From JAKFDI01 sp036676235 (GTDB taxonomy: Bacteria > Pseudomonadota > Gammaproteobacteria > Burkholderiales > Burkholderiaceae_C): a stretch of DNA of 64,000 bases. The stretch covers positions 1 through 64,000 of the forward strand of contig JAKFDI010000042.1 in NCBI GenBank assembly GCA_036676235.1, read 5' to 3'. Made by a program: the position numbers and the translations under genes. Positions 16,806 to 25,469 of the stretch are shown here, in pieces. The notes below the pieces were generated by a model. It saw nothing but the letters and a program-made list of their open reading frames with translations. It was not told the origin of the DNA and did no database searches. The first letter of the stretch is position 1, and each line of letters opens with the position of its first letter.

Positions 16806-18632
16806 TCAAGCCACCTTCTGCACACGCTGGGCACTGCGGCAGCCCCGCCCCGCCCTTGGCAACTCGATCGCGAACTTTTGCATGTCCCACGCCCCCGTCG
16901 GGCAGCGCTCGGCGCACAGCCCGCAATGCAGGCACACGTCTTCATCCTTCACCATCACGCGCGCCGTCTTGAGCGGAGTCGACACATACAGCGCCTGCTC
17001 CGCATGCCGCGCCGGCGCCCGCAGCCGCGTGCGCAGATCGGCTTCTTCACCGTTGGCCGTGAAGGTGATGCAGTCGGTCGGGCAGATGTCCACGCAGGCG
17101 TCGCACTCGATGCACTGCCCGGTGTTGAACACCGTCTGCACGTCGCAGTTGAGGCAGCGCTGCGCCTCTTTCCACGCGGTTTGCACGTCGAAGCCGAGTT
17201 CCACCTCGACCTTGATGTTGCGCAGCGACTTGTTCACATCCGTCCACGGCACCTTGTGGCGCAGCTCGGGCGCCACCTGGTTGTCGTAGCTCCATTCGTG
17301 AATGCCCATCTTCTGCGACACCAGCGTGACGCCACGTGCGGGGCGCTGCGTCACGTCTTCACCGTGCAGGAACTTGTCGATGGAGATGGCCGCGGCATGG
17401 CCTTGCGCCACCGCCCAGATGATGTTCTTCGGGCCGAGTGCCGCATCGCCGCCGAAGAACACCTGCGGCAGCGACGACTGCAGCGTGTCGGCGTTCAGCA
17501 CCGGCATGCCGTGCTCGTCGAAGGTGATGCCGGCGCTGCGCTCGATCCAGGGGAAGGCGTTCTCCTGTCCCACGGCCACCAGCACCTCGTCGCACTCGAA
17601 CACTTCGTCGGGCTCGCCGGTCGGCACGAGCTGGCGCCGCCCGCGCGCGTCGCGCACCGCGCGCACGCGCTCGAAGCTCATGCCGGTCAAGCGGCCGTTC
17701 TCATGCAGGAAGGCGCGCGGCACGCGGCAGTCGAGGATGGGAATGCCTTCGTGGATGGCGTCTTCCTTCTCCCACGGCGAGGCCTTCATCTCCTCGAAGG
17801 GCGAGCGCACGATCACCTTCACGTCGTCGCCGCCGAGGCGCCGCGCGGTGCGGCAGCAGTCCATCGCCGTGTTGCCGCCGCCGAGCACGATCACGCGCTT
17901 GGCCGCCTGCGTGACGTGGCCGAACGAGACGGAGGAGAGCCAGTCGATGCCGATGTGGATGTGCGCGGCCGCTTCCTTGCGGCCAGGGATCGACAGGTCG
18001 CGCCCGCGCGGCGCGCCCGAACCGACGAAGACCGCGTCCCAGTTCTCGTCCAGCAGTTGCTGCATCGATTCGATGCGCGTGCTGGCGCGAAAGTCGACGC
18101 CGAGCTGCAGCACGTATCCGGTCTCTTCGTCGATCACCTCCTCGGGCAGGCGAAAGCGCGGGATCTGCGAACGGATCATGCCGCCGGCTTTCTTGTCGCC
18201 GTCGAACACGGTGACGTGATAACCGAGCGGCGCGAGATCGCGCGCCACCGTCAGCGCTGCCGGCCCTGCGCCCACGCAGGCGATGCGCTTGCCGTTCTTC
18301 TGCGCCGCGGGCCGCGGCAGGCGGTTGCGCACGTCGTCCTTGAAGTCGGCCGCCACACGCTTGAGCCGGCAGATCGCCACCGGCTCGGGCTTCTCGGCCT
18401 GCGCTTCCTCGACGCGGCCACGCCGGCAGGCCGGCTCGCAAGGCCGATCGCAGGTGCGGCCGAGGATGCCGGGAAACACGTTCGACTCCCAGTTCACCAG
18501 GTACGCGTCGGTATAGCGGCCGGCCGCGATGAGGCGGATGTATTCGGGAACCGGCGTGTGTGCGGGACAAGCCCACTGACAGTCGACTACCTTGTGGAAG
18601 TAGTCCGGATGCGCGATGTCGGTGGATTGCAC
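16806..18632 (-). CDS. FAD/NAD(P)-binding iron-sulfur oxidoreductase, electron-transfer partner of the 2-oxoacid oxidoreductase
   Basis: This protein of about 608 residues resembles the glutamate-synthase small subunit/KorC-like flavoproteins. It has an N-terminal cysteine-rich region (VVDCQWACPAHTPVP; GRTCDRPCEPACRRG), an FAD fold (CVGAGPAALTVARDLA), an NAD(P) fold (VLGGGNTAMDCCRTARRLGG), and two C-terminal 4Fe-4S motifs (CIECDACVDICPTDC and CLHCGLCAERCP). It can shuttle electrons between the 2-oxoacid enzyme's clusters and NAD(P). A comparable three-part NADP-linked 2-oxoglutarate oxidoreductase is known from anaerobic aromatic-degrading betaproteobacteria; equating them is inference. GTG 18632 has GGAAAGG six bases upstream; ATG 18674 would add 14 basic residues. 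It is transcribed away from cbpA. Confidence 0.87.
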   Translation of the reverse strand: MQSTDIAHPDYFHKVVDCQWACPAHTPVPEYIRLIAAGRYTDAYLVNWESNVFPGILGRTCDRPCEPACRRGRVEEAQAEKPEPVAICRLKRVAADFKDDVRNRLPRPAAQKNGKRIACVGAGPAALTVARDLAPLGYHVTVFDGDKKAGGMIRSQIPRFRLPEEVIDEETGYVLQLGVDFRASTRIESMQQLLDENWDAVFVGSGAPRGRDLSIPGRKEAAAHIHIGIDWLSSVSFGHVTQAAKRVIVLGGGNTAMDCCRTARRLGGDDVKVIVRSPFEEMKASPWEKEDAIHEGIPILDCRVPRAFLHENGRLTGMSFERVRAVRDARGRRQLVPTGEPDEVFECDEVLVAVGQENAFPWIERSAGITFDEHGMPVLNADTLQSSLPQVFFGGDAALGPKNIIWAVAQGHAAAISIDKFLHGEDVTQRPARGVTLVSQKMGIHEWSYDNQVAPELRHKVPWTDVNKSLRNIKVEVELGFDVQTAWKEAQRCLNCDVQTVFNTGQCIECDACVDICPTDCITFTANGEEADLRTRLRAPARHAEQALYVSTPLKTARVMVKDEDVCLHCGLCAERCPTGAWDMQKFAIELPRAGRGCRSAQRVQKVA

Positions 18633-18822
18633 GCTGCCCTTTCCGCGTCGGGCCTGATGGGCTCGACGCGCCATGTGCGGTGGTCGGTCGCGCTCATGCT
18701 AGGACAAGCGTCGCCTCGATGTCAGCGAGGGTTTGCGCGAGGACGGCTCGCGTTGACCGCGCATGAACGATGGTTTCTTGCGCTGTCCTACCGTGCGCGA
18801 TTCATCGATCGTCGTCAGGCTC

Positions 18823-19770
18823 ATGGAATTCAAGGACTACTACGCCACGCTCGGCGTGCCGCGCACTGCCACGCCCGAGGAGATCAAGCGTGCCTACCGC
18901 AAGCTGGCGCGCAAGTACCACCCGGACGTGAGTAAGGAGCCCGACGCCGAAGCCCGCTTCAAGGAAGTGGCCGAAGCCTACGAAGCATTGGGCGACGCCG
19001 AGAAGCGCGCCGCCTACGACGACATCGGCCGGCGCACCGAACGCACGCAGGACTTCCAGCCGCCGCCGGGCTGGGGCGAGGGCTACGAGTTCAGCGGGCG
19101 CGACGGTGGCGCCGGCGGTGCACGTGACGAAGCCGACTACAGCGAGTTCTTCGAGACCCTGTTCGGGCGCCACACGCGCGGCGCACGCGGGCCGATGCGT
19201 GCACCGGGCGCCGACCATCACGCCAAGATCGAGATCGACCTCATCGATGCCTACCGCGGCGCGCAGCGCACGATCTCGCTGCGCATGCCGGTCGTGCAGC
19301 CGTCGGGCGAGGTGGTGTGGCAGCAGCGCCAGTTGGATGTCGCTATCCCCAAGGGCGTGCGTGCGGGCCAGCATCTGCGGCTTGCGGGGCAGGGCGGCGC
19401 GGGGCATGAGGGGCAGCCGGCGGGCGACCTGTACCTCGAGATCGCGCTGCGCACGCATCCACGTTTCCGCGTCGATGGGCGCGATGTCTACCTCGACTTG
19501 CCGGTCAGCCCGTGGGAGGCGGCGCTCGGCGCCACGGTGACCGCGCCCATGCCCGACGGCAGCGTGCAGCTCACCATTCCGCCCGGCTCGGCGAGCGGAC
19601 GCCGCCTGCGGCTCAAGGGCAAGGGCCTGCCGGCCAATCCGCCGGGTGATCTGTATGCGGTGCTGGGCATCGTCGCGCCGGCGGCCGACACGCCGGCGGC
19701 GAAGGAGGCGTATGCCGCCTTCGAGCGCAGCTTCGGCGGGTTCAACCCGCGCCGCAACCTGGAGGGCTGA
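18823..19770 (+). CDS. cbpA: DnaJ-class co-chaperone, CbpA-like
   Basis: The 315-residue protein has a J domain at residues 1-68 with the HPD motif (KYHPDVS) that stimulates the Hsp70 ATPase, a Gly/Phe-rich linker, and two C-terminal substrate-binding domains (about 125-300) with the DnaJ C-terminal hallmarks RISLRMP-like, VRAGQHLRLAGQGG and RLRLKGKGLP. It lacks the four CxxCxGxG zinc motifs of true DnaJ, which makes it a type II (CbpA/DjlA-like) co-chaperone. ATG 18823 starts directly at the J domain. The next gene, five bases downstream, encodes its modulator CbpM, so the two form an operon. Confidence 0.93.
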   Translation: MEFKDYYATLGVPRTATPEEIKRAYRKLARKYHPDVSKEPDAEARFKEVAEAYEALGDAEKRAAYDDIGRRTERTQDFQPPPGWGEGYEFSGRDGGAGGARDEADYSEFFETLFGRHTRGARGPMRAPGADHHAKIEIDLIDAYRGAQRTISLRMPVVQPSGEVVWQQRQLDVAIPKGVRAGQHLRLAGQGGAGHEGQPAGDLYLEIALRTHPRFRVDGRDVYLDLPVSPWEAALGATVTAPMPDGSVQLTIPPGSASGRRLRLKGKGLPANPPGDLYAVLGIVAPAADTPAAKEAYAAFERSFGGFNPRRNLEG

Positions 19771-19775
19771 GCACG

Positions 19776-20096
19776 ATGGCTGATCGTTCTTCGCATGTGG
19801 TCCACGGCGTCATCGTCGAGGAAGAACTTCACTTCACGCTGGTGGAGCTGTCTCGGGCTTGCCGGGTCGATGCGGCGCAGCTTGCGGCGCTGGTCGAAGA
19901 GGGCGTGATCGAGCCGCAGCAGGGCGATGGTCCCGAGGCGTGGCAGTTCAGCGGGCCGTCGTTGCAGCGTGCGCGTGCCGCTTCGCGTCTCGCCCGCGAT
20001 CTCGAACTCGGCGTCGCAGGGACGGCGCTGGTGCTCGATCTGCTGGACGAGATCGAGCAACTCAAGTCTCGTCTGCGGCGCGCGGGCGTGCGCTGA
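19776..20096 (+). CDS. cbpM: Chaperone modulator CbpM (MerR-like)
   Basis: The 106-residue protein is a small MerR-like helix-turn-helix and coiled-coil protein: FTLVELSRACRVDAAQLAALVEEGVIEP resembles the wing-helix N-terminus, and ELGVAGTALVLDLLDEIEQLKSRLRRAG forms the C-terminal helix. CbpM binds the J domain of CbpA and inhibits its co-chaperone and DNA-binding activities. The order cbpA-cbpM with a five-base gap is the standard operon. The region downstream is non-coding with palindromic repeats. Confidence 0.9.
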   Translation: MADRSSHVVHGVIVEEELHFTLVELSRACRVDAAQLAALVEEGVIEPQQGDGPEAWQFSGPSLQRARAASRLARDLELGVAGTALVLDLLDEIEQLKSRLRRAGVR

Positions 20097-20130
20097 AAGC
20101 GGTGCTGAAGAACTTTTTGAACGCGCCGCC

Positions 20131-20236
20131 GCGAGCCTGTCGAAGGGCCGGGCCCCTGCACCACCGCCCCGGCTGAGGTATCAAAGCCCGAACCCGCCCG
20201 TCCTGATCCTTCGATACATCAGGACTGGGTTCGGGT
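20131..20236. repeat. REP-like palindromes, family A (degenerate copies)
   Basis: Fragments GAGCCTGTCGAAGGG (20133-20147), GGCTGAGGTATCAAAGCCCGAAC (20171-20193) and CCTTCGATAC..CAGGACTGGGTTCGGG (20208-20236) carry the family A core in alternating orientation with several mismatches. They occupy most of the 285-base gap between cbpM and the broken gntR gene; nothing else is visible in that gap except the operator at 20325-20337. Confidence 0.75.
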
Positions 20237-20324
20237 GGTCGGAATTCGCTCGGCGCGAACACGGGCAACCCCCTGTCATCCTCGCGACACTCCCACTCCG
20301 GGTAAGCGAGATTCCATGGGTACG

Positions 20325-20337
20325 TTTGTCGGACAAA
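20325..20337. promoter_or_regulatory. GntR/FadR-type operator palindrome
   Basis: TTTGTC-G-GACAAA is a perfect 13-base palindrome matching the TNGTNNNACNA pattern bound by FadR-subfamily GntR regulators. It lies about 46 bases before the start of the damaged gntR gene and upstream of the whole liv operon. It was probably the autoregulatory site of the now broken regulator. Confidence 0.6.
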
Positions 20338-20382
20338 GATCGCGGCGTGATGCGCACTGCCTGCGCGGAACGAAGGTTCACG

Positions 20383-20746
20383 ATGAGCGTGCTTGCACCG
20401 GCCGAACTGTTCCAGCGTGTGGTGGTCGAGCCGGCTTACAAGGCCGTCTCCGCAGCCATCGAGCGCGCGATTCTTGACGGTGCGTTGCCGACCGGGTCGG
20501 CCCGGCCTGCTGTACGGCCCGACGCTGCTGGAGATCTTCCGCCACCGGCCGCAGGCCCAGGTGCGCAACCTCGCAGCGCACCGGTACATCGTCGATGCCC
20601 TGCAGTCGTGTCGCGCCGATGCCGCGGCCGAGTGGACGCGCAAACACCCGATCGACTTTCAACGCGGCTTTGCGATGACCGGTCTCGACATGGCCGCGCC
20701 GATCGCAACGCCCACCTCGGTAGCCAGACCCAACAAGGAGACATGA
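20383..20746 (+). pseudogene. GntR family (FadR-type) regulator with internal deletion
   Basis: An N-terminal piece begins at ATG 20383 with GAAGG seven bases upstream and reads ...VVEPAYKAVSAAIERAILDG, which is the standard start of a GntR protein just before the helix-turn-helix. At about 20500 the reading frame changes, and the frame ending at 20744-20746 continues LLYGPTLLEIFRHRPQAQ, then NLAAHRYIVDAL and RKHPIDFQRGFAMTGLDMAAP, which is the end of an FCD effector domain. The DNA-binding helix and most of the effector domain, roughly 110-130 residues, are missing. The product cannot bind DNA. Its remnant ends two bases before the liv operon, which it presumably once controlled. Confidence 0.72.
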
Positions 20747-20747
20747 C

Positions 20748-22070
20748 ATGACGACAAAGACCCATGGCATTCGGTTCTTCAAGCACGCAGCGATGCTGTC
20801 GGCCGTGAGCGCGGTCGCGCTTCTGTGTGCGAACGGCGTGCAAGCCCAGGAGACCTTCAAGGTCGGCATCGTCAGTTTCCTCTCCGGCCAGGCGGCCGAG
20901 AGCTTCGGCATCCCGGCCGTCAACGGCGCCAAGGTGCTGGTCGATGCGTTCAACAAGGGCGCCGCGCCCGCGCCCTACAACAAGGTCGGCTTCGGCGGCG
21001 TGCAGATCGAAGCGGTGTATGTCGACGAGAACGGCGGCGCCACCAAGCAGGTGCAGGAGCTGCGCAACTTGTACGACCGTGAGAAGGTCGATGCGGTCGT
21101 CGGCTACGTCGGCTCGGGCGACTGCCTCGCCGTGGCGCCGGCCGCCGAAGAGATGAAGAAGTTCCTGATCCTCTACGACTGCGGCACGCCGCGCATCTTC
21201 GAGGACAACAAGTTCAGCTACGTGTTCCGCACCGCTTCTCACGCCGCCATGGACAACGTGGCGCTGGTGCGCTACATGAAGGCGCGCAACGTGAAGGCCG
21301 AGTCCTTCAACATGATCAACCAGGACTACGCCTGGGGCCAGGACTCGAAGAAAGACTTCACCTTGTCGATGGAAAAGTTGTACCCCGCCGCAAAGGCCGG
21401 CGAAGACCTGTTGCCCAAGTTCGGCGCCGGCCAGTACGGCACCGAGATCTCGGCTCTGATGGCAAAGACAGCCGACGTGACGCACTCGTCGCTGTGGGGC
21501 GGCGACCTGCAGGCCTTCATCCTGCAGGCCGGCCCGCGCGGTTTGTTCAAGCGCACGCAGGTGGTGCTCTCCGCCGCCGACCACGTGCTGCCGGGGTTGG
21601 GCCAGAAGATGCCCGACGGCACCATCCTCGGCGCACGTGGCGCCTACGGCCTGATGTCGCCGAAGTCGGCGCTGAACGACTGGTGGTGGGACCTGTATTC
21701 CAAGGCCTACGGTGTCTACCCGGTGCAGGCCCCGTACCGCATGGCGCAGTCGCTGCTCGGCCTGAAACTCGCCGTCGAGAAAGCGATGGCCGCCAACGGG
21801 GGCAAGAAGCCCAACCACGAACAACTCGCCGCCGCGTTGACGGGCCTGGAGTGGGACTCGCCGGCCGGCAAGATCCGCATGGCCCTGGGTGACGGCCACC
21901 AGGCGATTCAGGACACGGCCATCGGCAAGACGCGCTACGACGCGGCCAAGAAGATGGTCGTGCTCGAAGACATCCAGCGCTTCCCGGCCGAGTGCGTGAA
22001 CCCGCCGGCGAACATGAAGGCGGAAGACTGGATCAAGGCCGGGTTCCCGGGTGCCAAGGGTTGCCCGTGA
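20748..22070 (+). CDS. ABC transporter substrate-binding protein, branched-chain amino acid (LivJ-like) type
   Basis: The 440-residue protein has a signal peptide (cleavage after VQAQ, near residue 34) and a type I periplasmic binding fold: VGIVSFLSGQAAESFGIPAVNGAKVLVD opens lobe one, then VDAVVGYVGSGDCLAVAPAAEE and SYVFRTASHAAMDN. In this family the ligands extend beyond amino acids to aromatic acids, amides and urea, and a downstream CoA ligase favours an organic acid here. AAGGAGAC sits close before ATG 20748. It is the first gene of a seven-kilobase operon with two permeases, two ATPases and an acyl-CoA synthetase. Confidence 0.9.
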   Translation: MTTKTHGIRFFKHAAMLSAVSAVALLCANGVQAQETFKVGIVSFLSGQAAESFGIPAVNGAKVLVDAFNKGAAPAPYNKVGFGGVQIEAVYVDENGGATKQVQELRNLYDREKVDAVVGYVGSGDCLAVAPAAEEMKKFLILYDCGTPRIFEDNKFSYVFRTASHAAMDNVALVRYMKARNVKAESFNMINQDYAWGQDSKKDFTLSMEKLYPAAKAGEDLLPKFGAGQYGTEISALMAKTADVTHSSLWGGDLQAFILQAGPRGLFKRTQVVLSAADHVLPGLGQKMPDGTILGARGAYGLMSPKSALNDWWWDLYSKAYGVYPVQAPYRMAQSLLGLKLAVEKAMAANGGKKPNHEQLAAALTGLEWDSPAGKIRMALGDGHQAIQDTAIGKTRYDAAKKMVVLEDIQRFPAECVNPPANMKAEDWIKAGFPGAKGCP

Positions 22071-22173
22071 CAAGACCGCAGCGTGCGCAGCGGGCCGGGC
22101 GCCGGGCCGATCCCATGCCGGACCGTTTCCCCTTGGGGGATCGTCGAACGCACCCGTTCGACGAGGGGCTCAG

Positions 22174-23070
22174 ATGAGCGCGGTACTCACGATCCTGATC
22201 GACGGCCTGATCTACGCGTCGTGGCTGTTCATCGTCGCTCTCGGGCTCACGCTGGTGTTCGGGGTGCTGAAGATCCTGAACATCGCGCACGGCAGCTTCT
22301 ACGCACTCGGTGCCTACGCGGCAGCGAGCTTCGTCGGTTGGGGCGCAAGCATGCAGTGGGCGCCGGCGTTTTCGCTGGTGGCCATGCTGCTGGCCGCGGT
22401 GGTGGTGGCCGCTGTCGTGGCGCCGCTCACCGAGCGTGGCCTGCTGCGCTTTTTCTACGGCCGCGACGAGGTGCTGCTGGTGCTCGTGACCTACGCGATG
22501 TTCCTGATCCTGGAAGACGTGACCAAGCTCGTCTGGGGCGCGAACCCGTACTACGTCTCCGAGCCCTACAGCCTGTTCAGCAACGTGCACGTCGGTGTGC
22601 AGACCTGGGTTGGCTACGACTTCGCGCTGATCGCGCTCGCGGTGATCGTCGGCCTGCTCGTGTGGTGGGGCCTGAATCGCACACGCCAGGGCAAGATCAC
22701 GCTGGCGGTGATCCACAGCGCCGAGATTGCATCGAGCATGGGCGTGAACGTGTCGCGCGTGCACATGCTGGCGTTCTCGGTCGGCATCTTCCTGGCCGCA
22801 CTCGGCGGGGCCTTCACGGCGCCGATGATCTCGGTGCAACCGGGGGTGTCGGTGGGCGTGATCATCGTGTCGTTCGCGGTCGTGATCATCGGTGGCCTCG
22901 GCAGCATCGAGGGTGCGGCGGTGGGTGCCTTGATCGTCGGTCTGGCGCGTTCGCTGGCGGTTCACACGGCGCCGGTGGCCGAGCTGTTTTCGATCTACAT
23001 CGTGATGGCGGTGGTGCTGATGTTCCGGCCCGAGGGCCTGTTCCAGCGCACCCAGGCGCGCAAGATCTGA
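22174..23070 (+). CDS. Branched-chain amino acid-type ABC transporter permease (LivH-like)
   Basis: The 298-residue inner-membrane protein has about eight hydrophobic helices. Diagnostic LivH features include the opening GLIYASWLFIVALGLTLVFGVLKILNIAHGSFY, the cytoplasmic loop RTRQGKITLAVIHSAEIASSMGVN that contacts the ATPases, and the end VMLMFRPEGLF-like VVLMFRPEGLFQ. It forms a heterodimeric channel with the next permease. ATG 22174 is chosen because the longer frame runs through a low-quality stretch after the binding-protein stop; the 103-base gap has no other feature. Confidence 0.9.
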   Translation: MSAVLTILIDGLIYASWLFIVALGLTLVFGVLKILNIAHGSFYALGAYAAASFVGWGASMQWAPAFSLVAMLLAAVVVAAVVAPLTERGLLRFFYGRDEVLLVLVTYAMFLILEDVTKLVWGANPYYVSEPYSLFSNVHVGVQTWVGYDFALIALAVIVGLLVWWGLNRTRQGKITLAVIHSAEIASSMGVNVSRVHMLAFSVGIFLAALGGAFTAPMISVQPGVSVGVIIVSFAVVIIGGLGSIEGAAVGALIVGLARSLAVHTAPVAELFSIYIVMAVVLMFRPEGLFQRTQARKI

Positions 23071-23074
23071 CGCC

Positions 23075-24061
23075 ATGGCCGCGATCCAGAGTCCGTTGCC
23101 GACCAGGCAAGACACATCTGCCATGCCGGCCCATCGGCGCACCGTCCTGATGGGCGCATGCGCCTTCGCCGCGCTCGCGGTCGCCGGTTTCTTCAGCCCG
23201 AAATGGCTGACCTTCCTGATCACGATGGCTGCCGCCAACGGGCTGGTGTCGCTCGGCATCGTCGGCCTGATGCGCGGCGGCGTGGTGTCCTTCGGGCAAG
23301 GCATGGTGTTCGCCATCGGCGGTTACACCGCAGCGCTGACGTTCAACAATCTCGGGTTCACCGATGCGCTGGGCTTGCCGCTCGCAGGCGGCTTGGCGGC
23401 AGCGTTGGTCGCCGCACCCTTCGCGCCATTGCTGTCGCGCTACCGCGGCATCTTCTTCGCGATGCTGACCTTGGCTCTGTCGATGGTGACCTACGGGCTG
23501 CTGATGAAACTCGACGTGCTCGGCGGCTCCGACGGATTCAATCTCGGCCGGCCCACGCTGCTGGGCCAGAAGCTGCCCGACGCACAGGTCGGCTACATCC
23601 TCTACCTCGTCACCCTGGGAGTCGCCACGGTGATGGGCCTGCTCGCACGTGTCTACTTCGACAGCACCCGTGCCCTCATCACGCTGGCTGTGCGCGAGAA
23701 CGAACTGCGCGTCGAATACCTCGGCGGCTCGGTGCGGCAGGCCATGGCGATCAACTTCGTGCTCGCAGCCTTTTGCGGCGGGCTCGGCGGATCGCTGGTC
23801 GTGATGTCGCTCGGCCACATCGAACCCAATTTCAGCTTCTGGACGACTTCTGGCGAGTTCGTGTTCGTCGCGATCCTCGCCGGTTGGCAGAGCGTCGCAG
23901 CGGTGTTCGTGGCGAGCACGGTTCTCGAAGTCGTGCGCTCGTTTTCCAGCGCCTATTTCCCCAACACCTGGCAGCTGGCGCTCGGCGTGTTCCTGCTGCT
24001 CGTGATCCGCTTCCTGCCCAACGGCATCGGCTCGTTGTGGATGAAGGGACGCGCGAAATGA
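23075..24061 (+). CDS. Branched-chain amino acid-type ABC transporter permease (LivM-like)
   Basis: The 328-residue protein has an N-terminal cytoplasmic stretch and about nine helices. LivM markers are GGVVSFGQGMVFAIGGYTAA, YRGIFFAMLTLALSMVTYG, GGSDGFNLGRP, and the coupling loop DSTRALITLAVRENELRVEYLGG. It pairs with the preceding permease (four-base gap). Its stop codon overlaps the start of the ATPase gene (ATGA at 24058-24061), so translation of the two is coupled. Confidence 0.9.
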   Translation: MAAIQSPLPTRQDTSAMPAHRRTVLMGACAFAALAVAGFFSPKWLTFLITMAAANGLVSLGIVGLMRGGVVSFGQGMVFAIGGYTAALTFNNLGFTDALGLPLAGGLAAALVAAPFAPLLSRYRGIFFAMLTLALSMVTYGLLMKLDVLGGSDGFNLGRPTLLGQKLPDAQVGYILYLVTLGVATVMGLLARVYFDSTRALITLAVRENELRVEYLGGSVRQAMAINFVLAAFCGGLGGSLVVMSLGHIEPNFSFWTTSGEFVFVAILAGWQSVAAVFVASTVLEVVRSFSSAYFPNTWQLALGVFLLLVIRFLPNGIGSLWMKGRAK

Positions 24062-24810
24062 CGCCGATGCTCCAAGCGCACGGTGTCAACAAAAGCTTCG
24101 GCGCGCTCGTGGCCGCGGCCGACCTCAGCCTCAGCATCGCGGCCGGAGAACGGGTCAGCCTGATCGGCAGCAACGGCGCCGGCAAGACCACCTTCGTCAA
24201 CATGGTCACCGGCTACCTGAAGCCTGACACAGGCCGCATCACGCTCGACGGCCGCGACATCACGCCGCTGGATCCTCGCGCGATCACGCACCTGGGCGTG
24301 GCGCGCTCGTTCCAGATGCCGCAGCTCTACGGCGACCTGACAGTGCTCGACAACATGCTGGTGGCCAACGCGTGCCATGACCAGCGCCTGAGCTTCTGGC
24401 AGCCGGCGCGGCGACCCGCGGCACTCGACCGCGCCGGCGCCCTGCTCGAGCGTTTCGGCCTCGCCGGGCACCGCGAGCGCCGTGTGGCCGAACTGCCCGG
24501 CGGTGTTCGCAAGCTGCTCGACATCGCGATGGCGCTGACTGCTGCGCCCAAGCTGCTGCTGCTCGACGAGCCCACCAGCGGTGTGTCGGCAGAAGAAAAG
24601 TTCCCGATGATGGAGACGATCATGTCGGCGCTCGGGCAAGAGGCGATGACGGTGCTCTTCGTCGAACACGACATGGACATCGTCGAGCGCTACGCCAGCC
24701 GTGTCGTCGCGTTCTACAGCGGCCGCATCATTGCCGATGGCGCGCCGGGCGAGGCGCTTGCCACCGACGACGTGCGGCGCTACGTCACCGGCGAATTGAT
24801 CCAGGAGTAG
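24058..24810 (+). CDS. ABC transporter ATP-binding protein (LivG-like)
   Basis: The 250-residue ATPase shows Walker A SNGAGKTT, a Q loop at RSFQMPQLYGDLTV, Walker B LLLLDEPTSG and the switch His in VEHDMDIV. The ABC signature, normally LSGGQ, is written LPGGVRKL, with Pro for Ser and Val for Gln; LivG proteins often have SYGxQR-like variants, so activity is probable but the substitution is notable. The C-terminal end (FYSGRIIADGAPGEAL) is typical for LivG. It overlaps the LivM gene by four bases and is followed by LivF after five bases. Confidence 0.9.
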   Translation: MTPMLQAHGVNKSFGALVAAADLSLSIAAGERVSLIGSNGAGKTTFVNMVTGYLKPDTGRITLDGRDITPLDPRAITHLGVARSFQMPQLYGDLTVLDNMLVANACHDQRLSFWQPARRPAALDRAGALLERFGLAGHRERRVAELPGGVRKLLDIAMALTAAPKLLLLDEPTSGVSAEEKFPMMETIMSALGQEAMTVLFVEHDMDIVERYASRVVAFYSGRIIADGAPGEALATDDVRRYVTGELIQE

Positions 24811-24815
24811 AGGCG

Positions 24816-25469
24816 ATGCTGCAGATCGAATCGGTGCACGTCGCGATCCAGTCGGTGCAGGTCCTGCGCGGCCTGTCGCTGCAGATCGATGCCGGCCACA
24901 TGGTCGGGCTGGTGGGTCGCAACGGCGCCGGCAAGACCACATTGATCCGCACGCTGATGGGCCACCTGTCGCCCAGCCAGGGACGCATCGTGTTCGACGG
25001 GCAGGATCTGTGCAAAGTGCCGCCGCACGCGCGCGCTGCGCTCGGCATCGGCTACATGCCGGAAGACCGCGGCCTCGTGCCCGAGCTGACGGTCGAAGAG
25101 AACATCCTCGTGCCGGTGTGGGTGAACAAGACGCTGAACGAGACCGAGCGGTTGGCGCTCGTCTACCGCGTCTTGCCCGAGCTGCAGGAAATGCGCTCGC
25201 GCCGCGCGCTGCTGCTTTCGGGCGGGCAGCAGAAGCTGGTCGCCTTGGCGCGTGCGCTCGCCGTCGGTACGCGACTGTTGTTGCTGGATGAGCCTTTCGA
25301 GGGCGTGGCGCCGGTCCTGTCCAAACGCCTCGGCGAAGTGATCGCGGGGCTGAAGGGCGGCGCCACGTCGGCGTTGATCGCGCAGAGTGACCTGAACCAC
25401 TCGCGCCGCATCGTCGACAGCGAAGTGGTGATCGAGCGTGGCGCCAACGTCGAACGGGCCGCCGCGTGA
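24816..25469 (+). CDS. ABC transporter ATP-binding protein (LivF-like)
   Basis: The 217-residue ATPase has Walker A GRNGAGKTT, LivF-specific IGYMPEDRGLVPELTVEENI, the signature LLSGGQQKLVALARAL and Walker B LLLLDEPFEG. The usual switch His after Walker B appears in ALIAQSDLNHSRR, where the residue three positions later than normal is His, so the H-loop is atypical (LivF normally has VEQN, with the partner LivG carrying His). It is slightly shorter than most LivF proteins. Its stop overlaps the GTG start of the ligase gene by four bases (25466-25469). Confidence 0.88.
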   Translation: MLQIESVHVAIQSVQVLRGLSLQIDAGHMVGLVGRNGAGKTTLIRTLMGHLSPSQGRIVFDGQDLCKVPPHARAALGIGYMPEDRGLVPELTVEENILVPVWVNKTLNETERLALVYRVLPELQEMRSRRALLLSGGQQKLVALARALAVGTRLLLLDEPFEGVAPVLSKRLGEVIAGLKGGATSALIAQSDLNHSRRIVDSEVVIERGANVERAAA

